The notes under the pieces were generated by a model, which did not search any database, was not told the DNA's origin, and saw only the letters and a program-made list of their open reading frames with translations. A stretch of DNA of 64,000 bases from Fervidibacillus halotolerans (GTDB lineage Bacteria; Bacillota; Bacilli; Bacillales; Caldibacillaceae): positions 2,320,771 to 2,384,770 of the forward strand of contig NZ_CP106877.1 in assembly GCF_026547205.1 (NCBI RefSeq). Reading direction: 5' to 3'. A program made the position numbers and the translations under genes. This document shows, piece by piece, positions 35,797 through 44,773 of this stretch; the first letter of the stretch is position 1, and each line of letters begins with the position of its first letter.

Positions 35797-36870
35797 TCAT
35801 CCTTTACTTGTGAAATTTCCATCACTTTTTTTCAAATTTGTATAATGTCTTTGAAAAAAGTCATTTAATTCTCCTTTTAACAAAGGGCTCCACCATATTT
35901 TATTTTCGCGATACCATGCAATCGTTTGTTTGATTCCTTGTTCAAAACTCGTGTTCGGTCTCCATCCTAAGGATTTGATTTTTGACGAATCCATCACATA
36001 TTTTCGGTCATGGCCGGGACGATCCTTAACGTATTCAATGGAGCTTTCCGTTTTTCCGAGTTCCTGCAATATGGTTCGGACAACATCGATATTTCTTTTC
36101 TCGTTATTTGCGGAAACGTTATAAATTTCACCGGGTATTCCTTTATGTAAAACGATGACAACAGCTCTCGACGCGTCCTTTACATATAACCAATCGCGAA
36201 TGTTTTTCCCATCACCATAAATCGGCACTTTTTCATCATTTAATAAACGAATAATTGTTAAAGGAATCAGTTTTTCTGGAAATTGGTAAGGACCATAATT
36301 ATTAGAAAACCGGACGATGTTCATCGGAAGTCCATACGTTTTATAGTAAGCTTGAACAATTAGATCAGCGGAGGCTTTACTAGCACTGTATGTATTATTC
36401 GGTTGAACTGGCGATATTTCGGAAAATTTCTCCGTCGAATCATATGCCAAATCCCCATATACTTCATCGGTGGAAATATGGACGAATTTTTTTACTCCAA
36501 TTTCCTTCGATGCCTCTAACAAATTTTGCGTTCCTAACACATTAGTTTTGATGAATGTTTCCGAATTGATAATCGCTCGGTCCACATGGGTCTCCGCTGC
36601 AAAATGGATTACGTAGTCGAATTTCTCCCTTTGAAAAAGTTCAGTGATTGCGTCAAAATTTGTAATGTCCATTTGTATGAAAGTATAGTTCCGATCGTTT
36701 TCTAGATGCCGGTGCTTCTGTAATTCACCTGCATATGTTAGCAAATCTAAATTAAAGATATGGTAGTCCGGATTCGTGCGGATGAAATTATGAATAAAGT
36801 TACCGCCAATAAAACCTGCACCACCAGTAACTAAAATTTTTTCCTGTTTCAATCTTTTCACCGTTTTCAT
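35797..36870 (-). CDS. rfbB: dTDP-glucose 4,6-dehydratase (RmlB type)
   Basis: This 357-residue NAD-dependent enzyme has VTGGAGFIGGNF at residues 14-25, LLTYAGELQKHRHLEND (typical of RmlB), HFAAETHVDRAI, HISTDEVYGDL with the catalytic Asp-Glu pair, and YSASKA with the catalytic Tyr. It makes dTDP-4-keto-6-deoxyglucose, the precursor of rhamnose and other deoxysugars. The usual partners rmlA, rmlC and rmlD are not in the window, so they lie elsewhere or the product is another 6-deoxysugar. It sits between wzx and galE in the leftward locus. Confidence 0.92.
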   Translation of the reverse strand: MKTVKRLKQEKILVTGGAGFIGGNFIHNFIRTNPDYHIFNLDLLTYAGELQKHRHLENDRNYTFIQMDITNFDAITELFQREKFDYVIHFAAETHVDRAIINSETFIKTNVLGTQNLLEASKEIGVKKFVHISTDEVYGDLAYDSTEKFSEISPVQPNNTYSASKASADLIVQAYYKTYGLPMNIVRFSNNYGPYQFPEKLIPLTIIRLLNDEKVPIYGDGKNIRDWLYVKDASRAVVIVLHKGIPGEIYNVSANNEKRNIDVVRTILQELGKTESSIEYVKDRPGHDRKYVMDSSKIKSLGWRPNTSFEQGIKQTIAWYRENKIWWSPLLKGELNDFFQRHYTNLKKSDGNFTSKG

Positions 36871-36935
36871 TTCCTTTTCTATTTTACTATCTCTTACAAA
36901 ATAAAAAAGGAGAACAGGTAGGTCTCCTAGTTTAT

Positions 36936-38477
36936 TTACTTTAACAATTTCAATTTCTCTTTTATCCTTTTTAATACAAAATTGTTAATAATGTTATATA
37001 AATATTGGAATTCCTTTGTTTTATAAAACAAGCCAAGAAAGATCAAATTTGGCACGATAAGACAAATAAACAATTGAATAAGGAAATTTACCAAGTTAAC
37101 TTCCCTAAATGGAATTGTTATAATAAAAGTTATAAAAAGAGTCATAATAGTCACGAATGTATAAAACAGATACTTTCCAAAGTAGGATCTAACAGATGAT
37201 TTTAACCCATATTTATACAAAACATAGGGTTCAATCCAAAAGACAGTTGTTAATGAGCTAATCGTCGTTCCGAGAAAAACTCCCACCATTCCAAATTTCT
37301 GTACTAATAACAAGGAAGCGGTAAGATTAATAATTGATTCGAAAATCGGTTTATGTCGGTCATACCAAAATACTCCTAACGCATCCCTAAAAGTAAGAAC
37401 CCCTTTTCTCATACCAGTTAAATAAAAATTTAGAATAATGATCAATACTATATAAGTATTTAATACATATTCTTGTCCGACCCATAATTCAATAAATGGA
37501 TTAATTAAAATAACTAAACAAATTGTAATAAAAGAAAAAACCCAGAAATTAAGTAACAAGGTTACCTGGAAGATAAATTTCTTCTTTTCATTAGTTTCTG
37601 TAACTCCCAAATTCCCAACACTTGCAATAATGGATGAAAATATTTGTGATGTTATAATGTTCAGTGCATTTAAAATCAATTGGTAATTCGAATATAAACC
37701 AACTTGTATGAGCCCAACAAATTTAGAAATAATGAGGTTGTCAGTTGTGGTTACAACCACTCCTCCAAGTTTGTGGGCAATCATTGCACGTACATTTTTT
37801 TTAATTTCTGTTAGGGTATTTTTATCGATCTTTTGTACATGTTTATCTTTTAAATACGGATATAATTCGTCAGCTTTTTTGGAAACTAAAATATTTTCCA
37901 CAAACGTTGCAACAATTTGTGATATGAGAAATAAAATAAAATTATGTGTTAAATACAGAACAATGATTTGAACAATATTTAAAATAATAAAGAAAGAATA
38001 CCGATAAATCGTTGCTATATAACGCTTTTGATCTGAAATGATTAATGTGCGTTTATATGAATAAAAATAGGAAATAGCTGTATTCACAACAAAAAGTAAA
38101 AAAAGAAAATGGATATGTGGAATATCCGGAATCGATTTAATAAAAAATCCTAAAAAAGGGGTTAAACCAATCCCTAAAAATAATATAATGATTCCAATAC
38201 TTATATATGCCTTTTGGAAAAGCTTCATTAAGGCTTTTATTTTTTTTTCGTCCTTTTCTGCCAGAGGTTTATATAAACTATAAGCAATTGCAGGGCCAAT
38301 TCCCAGTTCTACTAAAGACAATATACTTAATATATTGGTAAAAAGACCGTTAAGTCCTAAATATTCAGTACCTAGTATTTCAATAAAAACCATTCTAGCA
38401 AAAAAGCTGACCAGCAACCCAATAATTTGCCCTGATAAAGCAAAAAAAAGATTAATAATTGAACTTCTTGTACGCAT
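36936..38477 (-). CDS. Wzx-type polysaccharide flippase
   Basis: A 513-residue integral membrane protein with about 14 hydrophobic segments and the N-terminal pattern RSSIINLFFALSGQIIGLLV seen in MATE/MOP-superfamily polysaccharide exporters. It would flip undecaprenyl-linked repeat units across the membrane before Wzy polymerisation. A hydrophilic loop around 205-240 (KADELYPYLKDKHVQKID) is present in related Bacillus transporters. The gene is very AT-rich compared with galE and galU, as is common for horizontally exchanged capsule genes. Confidence 0.88.
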   Translation of the reverse strand: MRTRSSIINLFFALSGQIIGLLVSFFARMVFIEILGTEYLGLNGLFTNILSILSLVELGIGPAIAYSLYKPLAEKDEKKIKALMKLFQKAYISIGIIILFLGIGLTPFLGFFIKSIPDIPHIHFLFLLFVVNTAISYFYSYKRTLIISDQKRYIATIYRYSFFIILNIVQIIVLYLTHNFILFLISQIVATFVENILVSKKADELYPYLKDKHVQKIDKNTLTEIKKNVRAMIAHKLGGVVVTTTDNLIISKFVGLIQVGLYSNYQLILNALNIITSQIFSSIIASVGNLGVTETNEKKKFIFQVTLLLNFWVFSFITICLVILINPFIELWVGQEYVLNTYIVLIIILNFYLTGMRKGVLTFRDALGVFWYDRHKPIFESIINLTASLLLVQKFGMVGVFLGTTISSLTTVFWIEPYVLYKYGLKSSVRSYFGKYLFYTFVTIMTLFITFIITIPFREVNLVNFLIQLFICLIVPNLIFLGLFYKTKEFQYLYNIINNFVLKRIKEKLKLLK

Positions 38478-38591
38478 GATAAGGTTCCTTTAATATATAT
38501 TGGAATATTAATTAGATTTAATCAAAATATCATTTTTAAATGTGAATAAACTTACAATTATTCTACAAAGAAAAGGAAAGAGTTAATTAGA

Positions 38592-39533
38592 TTATGACAT
38601 TTTTAATTTATTTAACTTATAAATCAATAATACTTTATTGTAATTTAATTTCCAGCTACGTAAACCGTTGTTAAAATTAAATTTTAATATATGATTTTTA
38701 TACTTTCCATAATAATTAATTATCTCCTTTCTATTATATCCTTTATTAATAGCCAGTAATAATCTATATGTAACAAGAGCAGATAAACGATAGTTAATTA
38801 AAGCTTTCTTTAATTTGCGATTTTTATCAGCTTCAAGTTTTTGACACATTCTTTTTACTGACTCAAAGTCTTTATCTAATTTATCCAATGAAAATGATGA
38901 TAAATTTGACTCATTATCCTCTTGGACATAGTTTGTTAGATGTTCGTTAACAAAACAAACCTTATTGGTTTTTGATAAAACTTCACTAAAGAATTCTATA
39001 TCTTCTCCCCATGATATATTCATCGGAAAACGTAAATTATTCAAAATAATAAAATCCCTGTTAATTAGCCAACTAGTTGTATGAATTTTAATCTTTCCTA
39101 AAACATATTCGATTAAAATATCACCTTCTTTAAAAATTGTTTTAGTTGGAAATTTACCTTTAGGTGTTACATTTAAATAACTACAATAACATACGTCAGC
39201 TTTTTTTTCTTTAATTTTCAAATACATTTTTTCCAAAAAAGTAGCTTCATAGAAATCATCTGAATCTAAAAAACTAACATAATCTCCCTTAGCTTCTTTT
39301 ATTCCTCTATTTCTAGCACTAGAAACTCCTTTATTCTCCTGAAAAATATACTTAAACCTTGCATCAATTCTTGTGTATTTTTGAATTACGTCTGCAGTTC
39401 GATCAACACTACCATCATCGACAATAATTACCTCAAAATTACGAAAAGTTTGATTCAACAAAGAATTTAGTGCAATATGGATTTTATTTTCACGATTATA
39501 CGCTGGAATAATTACTGAAATTACTGGTTTCAT
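38592..39533 (-). CDS. Family 2 glycosyltransferase
   Basis: A 313-residue GT2 enzyme with the GT-A N-terminus VISVIIPAYNRENKI, nucleotide-binding EVIIVDDGSVDRT (about 34-46), ARNRGIKEAKGDYVSFLDSDD (split: ARNRGI near 78 and FLDSDD, the DXD metal site, near 93) and a later WGEDIEFF containing the probable catalytic ED pair. It adds one sugar to the lipid-linked capsule unit; which one cannot be told. It is separated from wzy by an IS3-family insertion, so its transcription may depend on readthrough from the IS. Confidence 0.9.
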   Translation of the reverse strand: MKPVISVIIPAYNRENKIHIALNSLLNQTFRNFEVIIVDDGSVDRTADVIQKYTRIDARFKYIFQENKGVSSARNRGIKEAKGDYVSFLDSDDFYEATFLEKMYLKIKEKKADVCYCSYLNVTPKGKFPTKTIFKEGDILIEYVLGKIKIHTTSWLINRDFIILNNLRFPMNISWGEDIEFFSEVLSKTNKVCFVNEHLTNYVQEDNESNLSSFSLDKLDKDFESVKRMCQKLEADKNRKLKKALINYRLSALVTYRLLLAINKGYNRKEIINYYGKYKNHILKFNFNNGLRSWKLNYNKVLLIYKLNKLKMS

Positions 39534-39640
39534 TATTCATCTCCAATAATGTTTTTTTTAATCCCTAAATAAATTGTATAAATATATTAATTCAGTGGAT
39601 CTACGTCAAGTTTCTGGACACAAAAAGATTAAGTTTTTTA

Positions 39641-39746
39641 CACAACAACCATTCATGGATTGTTCCACGCCCAAGTAGGTTGTCAAAGTGAAAAGAGTCT
39701 TTGACATCCTACTTGGACATGGAGAAATAAACCCATGGATGTTGTG
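39641..39746. other. Long hairpin inside the IS3-family element
   Basis: CCAAGTAGGTTGTCAAAG (39671-39688) pairs with CTTTGACATCCTACTTGG (39699-39716) with one mismatch and a 10-base loop. Outer arms CACAACA...CATGG and CCATGGATGTTGTG extend it. It lies downstream of the transposase gene and may act as a terminator or block readthrough. Confidence 0.75.
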
Positions 39747-39787
39747 CCAAAAAATGTGAAGGGGGAAATGTTCTGTACCCCCAAGTT

Positions 39788-40603
39788 TTACGCTGCTATT
39801 CGGAACATTTTTTCATATTCATCAGGTGTCAAATAACCGATGCTTCCATGAATTCGTTTGCGATTATACCAACCTTCGATAAATTGAAATAACGCAATTC
39901 TCGCTGCCTCAAAGCTTTCGTATTTGGTTAGATAAACTTCTTCTTTTTTCAATATGGCGTGAAATGATTCAATACAAGCATTGTCATATGGACATCCTTT
40001 TCGACTAAACGACGAAATCATTTCATGTTTTTTTAGAAGTTCTTGAAACGCTTCACTTGTATATTGTGTTCCTAAATCGGTATGCACGATGAGCCCCGCA
40101 TCCGGTTTTTGATCTTGAATGGCATTCTGAAGTGCTTCCAGCACAATTTCTGTTGTCATTTTGCGAGAGAATTTATATCCGACTACTTTTTTGGTATGTA
40201 AATCAAGAACGGACGCTAGATAACACCAGCCATCACGAAGGGTGTGAATATACGTAATATCAGCTACCCATTTTTCATTAATCGTTGTGGTAGTGAAATT
40301 TTGATTTAATACATTTTCTCGTTCTTCTACTGGCTTTCGTGTTGGTGTTGGGCGAAACTTTTTTATAATACAAGATTTGATGCCTGCTCGTTTCATCAGA
40401 CGTTGAACTCGATTGATACTGCCTGTATAGCCTTCTTTTTTAAGTATTTCAAAGATTTTAGGGGCTCCATAACGACCCTTACTTTCTTTATGGATTGCTC
40501 GAATTCGTTCAAGTAGTTGTTCGTTGGCGACATGATAGCGATTCGGCTTCTTATGAAACGATTGATAATACGTACTTTTAGGCATCTTTAAAACACGACA
40601 CAT
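39788..40603 (-). CDS. IS3-family transposase OrfB (DDE integrase domain)
   Basis: A 271-residue rve-type transposase. HTH_21-like region YHVANEQLLERIRAIHKESK, GRYGAPKIF, then the integrase core with NEKWVADITYIHT (first Asp), VHTDLGTQYTS (second Asp) and NACIESFHAILKKE (Glu), so the DDE triad is intact. The frame extends upstream of the ATG: after a -1 shift at AGAAAATAG at the end of orfA it reads IDEQELIDLIIEESEHHPIQ and joins orfB, giving the usual OrfAB fusion. It probably remains functional. Confidence 0.93.
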   Translation of the reverse strand: MCRVLKMPKSTYYQSFHKKPNRYHVANEQLLERIRAIHKESKGRYGAPKIFEILKKEGYTGSINRVQRLMKRAGIKSCIIKKFRPTPTRKPVEERENVLNQNFTTTTINEKWVADITYIHTLRDGWCYLASVLDLHTKKVVGYKFSRKMTTEIVLEALQNAIQDQKPDAGLIVHTDLGTQYTSEAFQELLKKHEMISSFSRKGCPYDNACIESFHAILKKEEVYLTKYESFEAARIALFQFIEGWYNRKRIHGSIGYLTPDEYEKMFRIAA

Positions 40604-40662
40604 CGTTTGGATTGGATGATGTTCGCTTTCTTCTATGATTAAGTCAATCAGTTCTTGCTCAT

Positions 40663-40923
40663 CTATTTTCTCGCGAATATGGTCATAGCCTTTTTTAGAA
40701 TTTCGATCTCCTGTTTTAGTCGAAGATTTTCCCTTTGAATGGCTTCTACATCAGCCAAAGTTAACTCTTGTTCGCCTTCTATTGGAGAGAGTTGCTTAAT
40801 CCATTTATAAATCGTTACTTCAGAAACACCATATTCGCTAGAGAGTTGACTGACCGGAGTGCCTGAGCGATAAAGCTCAACCACTGTTTGTTTAAATTCT
40901 TGATTATAACGTTTTTGACTCAT
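40663..40923 (-). CDS. IS3-family transposase OrfA (helix-turn-helix)
   Basis: 86 residues starting MSQKRYNQEFKQTVVELYRS. It has the HTH_Tnp_1 pattern GTPVSQLSSEYGVSEVTIYK and a C-terminal leucine zipper-like segment (IQRENLRLKQEIEILKKA). It ends at AAAATAG, where a -1 ribosomal shift would fuse it to OrfB. Confidence 0.92.
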   Translation of the reverse strand: MSQKRYNQEFKQTVVELYRSGTPVSQLSSEYGVSEVTIYKWIKQLSPIEGEQELTLADVEAIQRENLRLKQEIEILKKAMTIFARK

Positions 40924-41040
40924 AATTCGGACACGACCTTTCGTTAGTTCAATTTTAATGACTTAACCAAGTTGTGTCCATATATCTATACTACATCCAG
41001 GAAAAGAAAAACTGTTATTAAATATGAAAATTCCATTAGA

Positions 41041-42276
41041 TTATTTTTGAATTTCTAAATTAAATTCTGATTTTTTTCTATAACTTCCTTTAAATATAAC
41101 GGCTAAATCAACCTTTTTATCTGATATATTTTTTATTATCATTAAAGCTAACATGAGAGGTATCCAAAAACCATATGACCTTCCTGATTCAATCATGGAA
41201 TTTATAAAAGCTATTGTTATAAAAGAAACTGCTATGGGATTTTTTTTTGATTTCAAGATAATAGTAATAAATATTAATAACATTAGCACAGCACCAATTA
41301 TTCCTGACGATACAAGTAAATCAATGTATAAATTATGGGCACCATAATTATTACCAGTCTTCTCCCAATAGTATGTATATCCATTTCCAAAAAAAATGTT
41401 ATTCCTTGACATCAAAATAGCTTGTTCCCATAAAAAATCACGATGATTTAAATCATAGGAAGAAAAATTAAATAATCTAGCTTTAATTTTTTGAGGCAAA
41501 ATGTGATATATCATTAATACTATAGTACAAATTAATAATATTAATGTTATAATTTTAATCATATTATTTTTTTTCAAATAAAGCTTAATATAATATAAAA
41601 TAATAAATAACATCCCCAAAAAGAGTGCTAAAAATCCACCTCTTGACATACTGTAAAAAATTGGATACATCGAAATAAAGACATACATTATATGTTTAAT
41701 TTTATTTATATTCTTACTTAAGATTATCTTATTTATTCCTATTAGTACAGCAGGGATCACAAAATATGGTATTCCATTGGCATTAATGATTGAATTTAAA
41801 TATTTAATCTCGGTTCTATAAATAGCGCTCATCTGAGTAAGATTTGGATTTGAAACCAGAATGAAAATGGAAAACACTATGCCCCCTAAATATATAGAAT
41901 TAATAATCACTCTTAAATCTTTTATTGATAATTTAATGGTCGATAAAATTAAAGCTATAATTAAAGGTAATGTTATCGAAGCATATGATGTGAAGCTCAT
42001 AAATGACATATTATTTAACAAAACGAGTGAATAATATGTGATAGAAATGATTATAATTACTGAAATTACATTAATTTCTAACCTTTCATCAAATAATAAT
42101 ATAGAAAAAAATAATAGTATTATTAATAAGGGCTTATACATATTTGTTAAAACATCGGGAAACACATATACACTGGTAAGAGATAGAAAAAAAAACAAAC
42201 CTATTAACTTTGCTTTAAAGGAGGATCTTTTTGTTATTTCAAATTTTTCAATACAATTATTTTTCATTTTATCCAT
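41041..42276 (-). CDS. O-antigen/capsule polymerase-like protein (Wzy type)
   Basis: A 411-residue membrane protein with about 11 hydrophobic segments. The large loop around residues 265-315 contains NRDFLWEQAILMSRNNIFFG and the signature HNLYIDLLVSSGIIG, typical of the Wzy/WaaL O-antigen polymerase-ligase family. It would polymerise the repeat units flipped by the Wzx protein. Such proteins are poorly conserved, so the call rests on topology, motif and context. It is very AT-rich. The IS3-family element lies immediately downstream. Confidence 0.8.
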   Translation of the reverse strand: MDKMKNNCIEKFEITKRSSFKAKLIGLFFFLSLTSVYVFPDVLTNMYKPLLIILLFFSILLFDERLEINVISVIIIISITYYSLVLLNNMSFMSFTSYASITLPLIIALILSTIKLSIKDLRVIINSIYLGGIVFSIFILVSNPNLTQMSAIYRTEIKYLNSIINANGIPYFVIPAVLIGINKIILSKNINKIKHIMYVFISMYPIFYSMSRGGFLALFLGMLFIILYYIKLYLKKNNMIKIITLILLICTIVLMIYHILPQKIKARLFNFSSYDLNHRDFLWEQAILMSRNNIFFGNGYTYYWEKTGNNYGAHNLYIDLLVSSGIIGAVLMLLIFITIILKSKKNPIAVSFITIAFINSMIESGRSYGFWIPLMLALMIIKNISDKKVDLAVIFKGSYRKKSEFNLEIQK

Positions 42277-42532
42277 TCCTCTTATATATAATATACCATC
42301 GTTTAGGAAATAAAAGATAAGATTTTATCTGCTTTTAGTTCTTTAATTAATAAAATATGGTTTATCTTAAAATACTCTTTATTCTGATACAGTAAATCTT
42401 TTTGATGTAATAAATTTTATGTGATACTCAAAATTAGTACTCTTATAATTACATCCCATATTTCTCTCTACAGTAGAAAAGTATACTCTCCTTCGTGTAT
42501 AGTACAGATAATAAGGCAAAACAACCAATATT

Positions 42533-42652
42533 CTAAATGAACATATATTTCGAATTAATATCAATAATTCTGTATACATTCATTATGAAAGATTCAATCC
42601 CACTAATATGGGATGAAATTCCATAATGAAGTACTCTAATTGTTTTTTCCAT
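42533..42652 (-). pseudogene. Family 4 glycosyltransferase, N-terminal remnant
   Basis: A 39-codon frame starting MEKTIRVLHYGISSHISGIE and FIMNVYRIID, which parallels the first residues of the upstream GT4 gene (ILHVFAQMNRGGAETMIMNMYRHID), but belongs to a different paralogue. It stops after KYMFI. The following 150 bases (42379-42532) hold an open but unrecognised frame and may be the rest of the decayed gene. The remnant lies between wzy and the intact GT4. Confidence 0.7.
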
Positions 42653-42677
42653 TTTTCTTTCTACTACAAAGTCTCGA

Positions 42678-43796
42678 TTATTGGAAGTTAATATTCTTAG
42701 CATAGAAATCTTCCAACCACTTAGCCGTTTCATTAACATCATACCCACCGGTTTTTATTTCTTCAAACGTATTTTTTCGTTCATAAACGTTCATATATTT
42801 TAAAACTTTTTCAGCCCATTCTTTAGCTGAAAGATTTAGTGGTAGTTTCTCTACTAAATTAGTTATTTTCACTTCATCTGTAATAGTATCTGATATTATA
42901 CAAGGAAGTCCTGCTGCTTGGGCTTCAACTAGTGTAACTGGTAATCCTTCATATAAAGAAGGAAATACAAATACATCCGTTGCTTGCAAAAGTTCTGGAA
43001 TATCTGATCTAACGCCAGTAAAAATCACGTAATCTGATAATCCTAATTCATTAACCTTTTTTTCAATTATTGGACGTAATTCACCATCACCTACTAACAT
43101 TAAAACAGTATTTTGATTTTTATCATGCACTTTTTTAAATATATCAATTAAAAGAGAATGATTTTTAGGAATATTAAATCTTCCAACATGGCCAATGACA
43201 AACTTATTTTCTATTTTAAACTCTTTTCTTTTTATGTTTCTAATACTTTCATTAAAAACATATTGTTTTGTGTCAATTGCATTTTTTAATATGTAAAAAT
43301 TATTTTTCTTGCAAGCTCTTTTACCATATAACCATTCACCTGCATCTTTCGAACAAGCAAACAAATAATCTGCAATATATCGAATTGGATATTGCAAGAT
43401 ATTTTTTACAATTGCTGAAAGTCCAGATCCTGAAGATGTACTATGACTGTGTGCAATCGTTATTACCCCATATTTCTTTGCAATTTTTAAGTAAATTGAT
43501 GCTGTACTTCTAACATGGCCATGAATGATTTTGTATTCTGGATGCATTTTAAAAAATTGGTTCCAGCTTTTCTTATAGTTCAAATGATTTTTCCCTGTAT
43601 ATCTAGGAACTCGAAAAATCCTACCCCCAAGTTCATAAATCTCTTTATCATATGCACAATGTTCCTCTGTATGAACGACAAAATCAAATTGGATTTTTGA
43701 ACGATCAATGTGTCTGTACATATTCATTATCATTGTCTCTGCTCCTCCCCTATTCATTTGAGCAAAGACATGCAAGATTCTTATGGGTTCCTTCAT
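42678..43796 (-). CDS. Family 4 glycosyltransferase (EpsF-like)
   Basis: A 372-residue retaining glycosyltransferase with GT-B fold. The N-terminal donor-side loop is FAQMNRGGAETMIMNMYR; the middle has HSHSTSSG and the C-terminal domain has IGHVGRFNIPKNH near 210, the nucleotide-sugar site FVFPSLYEGLPVTLVEAQAAG (E-x7-E type, about 275-295) and MLVGDGELR. Overall it resembles EpsF and capsular GT4 proteins of Bacillus. It overlaps the stop/start with the epimerase gene upstream by one base, so they are cotranscribed. Confidence 0.9.
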   Translation of the reverse strand: MKEPIRILHVFAQMNRGGAETMIMNMYRHIDRSKIQFDFVVHTEEHCAYDKEIYELGGRIFRVPRYTGKNHLNYKKSWNQFFKMHPEYKIIHGHVRSTASIYLKIAKKYGVITIAHSHSTSSGSGLSAIVKNILQYPIRYIADYLFACSKDAGEWLYGKRACKKNNFYILKNAIDTKQYVFNESIRNIKRKEFKIENKFVIGHVGRFNIPKNHSLLIDIFKKVHDKNQNTVLMLVGDGELRPIIEKKVNELGLSDYVIFTGVRSDIPELLQATDVFVFPSLYEGLPVTLVEAQAAGLPCIISDTITDEVKITNLVEKLPLNLSAKEWAEKVLKYMNVYERKNTFEEIKTGGYDVNETAKWLEDFYAKNINFQ

Positions 43797-44770
43797 TACA
43801 AATTCCCCTTATACCATTCTATCGCAGCTTCAATCCCTCTTTCAAAATCCCACTCAGGTTCATACCCTAACATTTCTCTCGCTTTACTAATGTCAGCATT
43901 GCTATGTTTTATATCCCCTTTTCGAGGCGGTCCAAAAATCGGCTCTATATTTTTTCCTAAAGCCTTTACTAAATGATTATATATATCAATCAAAAATTCA
44001 CGACCACCATATGCAATATTATATACTTGTCCCGCTGCTTCACTACTTGCCTGACAAGCTTTTAGATTGGCTTCAATCACATTTTCTATATATGTAAAGT
44101 CACGGCTTTGTTTCCCGTCTCCATGAATTGTGGGTTGCTCATCTTTGAGAAGTTGTTTAATAAATTTCGGAATGACAGCCGCATAAGCACCATTCGGATC
44201 TTGTCTTCTGCCAAAAACATTAAAATAACGCAACCCATATGTTTCAAGACCGTAAAGCTTATAATATAATTTGCCGTATTCTTCATTCACTTTTTTTGTT
44301 AAGGCATAAGGCGACAACACATTTCCTTCCCTTCCTTCCTTTTTCGGAAGAGTTGGCTCGTCTCCATATACAGATGAACTAGAAGCATAAACAAATTTCT
44401 TTACACCATTTTGTCTGGCGGCTTCCATCATGTTCAAGGTTCCTTTGATATTGATTTCTTCATATAATAACGGCATTTCAATACTTCTCGGAACACTCCC
44501 CCAAGCTGCCTCGTGCAGTACAAAATCCACTCCTACAGTTACTTTCTTACAAGTTTCTAAATCTCGGATATCTCCTTCAATAAATTCATAGTTCGGATGA
44601 TTTATAAACTCCTCGACATTTTCCCTTTTTCCTGTTGAGAAATTATCGAGACCTCGAACTTTATATCCTAAATTAAGAATCGCTTCCACCAAATTGGATC
44701 CAATAAACCCGGCAGATCCTGTTACCAAAAATGTTGTCTCTTTTGGAAACTCAATGTTGTCATAACCCAT
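43796..44770 (-). CDS. UDP-N-acetylglucosamine 4-epimerase-like (WbpP/TviC type)
   Basis: A 324-residue extended SDR enzyme: VTGSAGFIGSNLVE at about 16-29, HEAAWGSVPRSIEMP, YASSSSVYGDEP with the catalytic Ser, and YALTKK with the catalytic Tyr. The segment AAWGSVPRS and RYFNVFGRRQDPNGAYAAVI place it with WbpP/TviC epimerases rather than GalE. With the dehydrogenase encoded just upstream it would convert between UDP-GlcNAc- and UDP-GalNAc-type sugars or acids for the polymer. Three bases separate the genes. Confidence 0.85.
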   Translation of the reverse strand: MGYDNIEFPKETTFLVTGSAGFIGSNLVEAILNLGYKVRGLDNFSTGKRENVEEFINHPNYEFIEGDIRDLETCKKVTVGVDFVLHEAAWGSVPRSIEMPLLYEEINIKGTLNMMEAARQNGVKKFVYASSSSVYGDEPTLPKKEGREGNVLSPYALTKKVNEEYGKLYYKLYGLETYGLRYFNVFGRRQDPNGAYAAVIPKFIKQLLKDEQPTIHGDGKQSRDFTYIENVIEANLKACQASSEAAGQVYNIAYGGREFLIDIYNHLVKALGKNIEPIFGPPRKGDIKHSNADISKAREMLGYEPEWDFERGIEAAIEWYKGNL

Positions 44771-44773
44771 AAC

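Larger units (their letters stand above)
39615..40980 (-). mobile_element. IS3-family insertion sequence (IS150 group)
   Basis: About 1366 bases. The ends are imperfect inverted repeats: TGGACACAAAAAGATTAAGT from 39615 and, on the other strand from 40980, TGGACACAACTTGGTTAAGT. It encodes orfA and orfB in the same leftward direction. I see no matching 3-base duplication outside the ends (TTC left, TAT right), so the flanks may have changed or the exact ends may differ by a few bases. It lies between wzy and a GT2 gene. Confidence 0.88.

Noticed and set aside
39612-40983. Three-base target duplication of the IS3-family element
   Set aside because: Flanking bases TTC and TAT do not match, so no duplication can be claimed.
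42379-42579. 66-codon frame after the GT4 remnant
   Set aside because: No recognisable motif or start signal; at most part of the decayed glycosyltransferase, so not listed as a gene.
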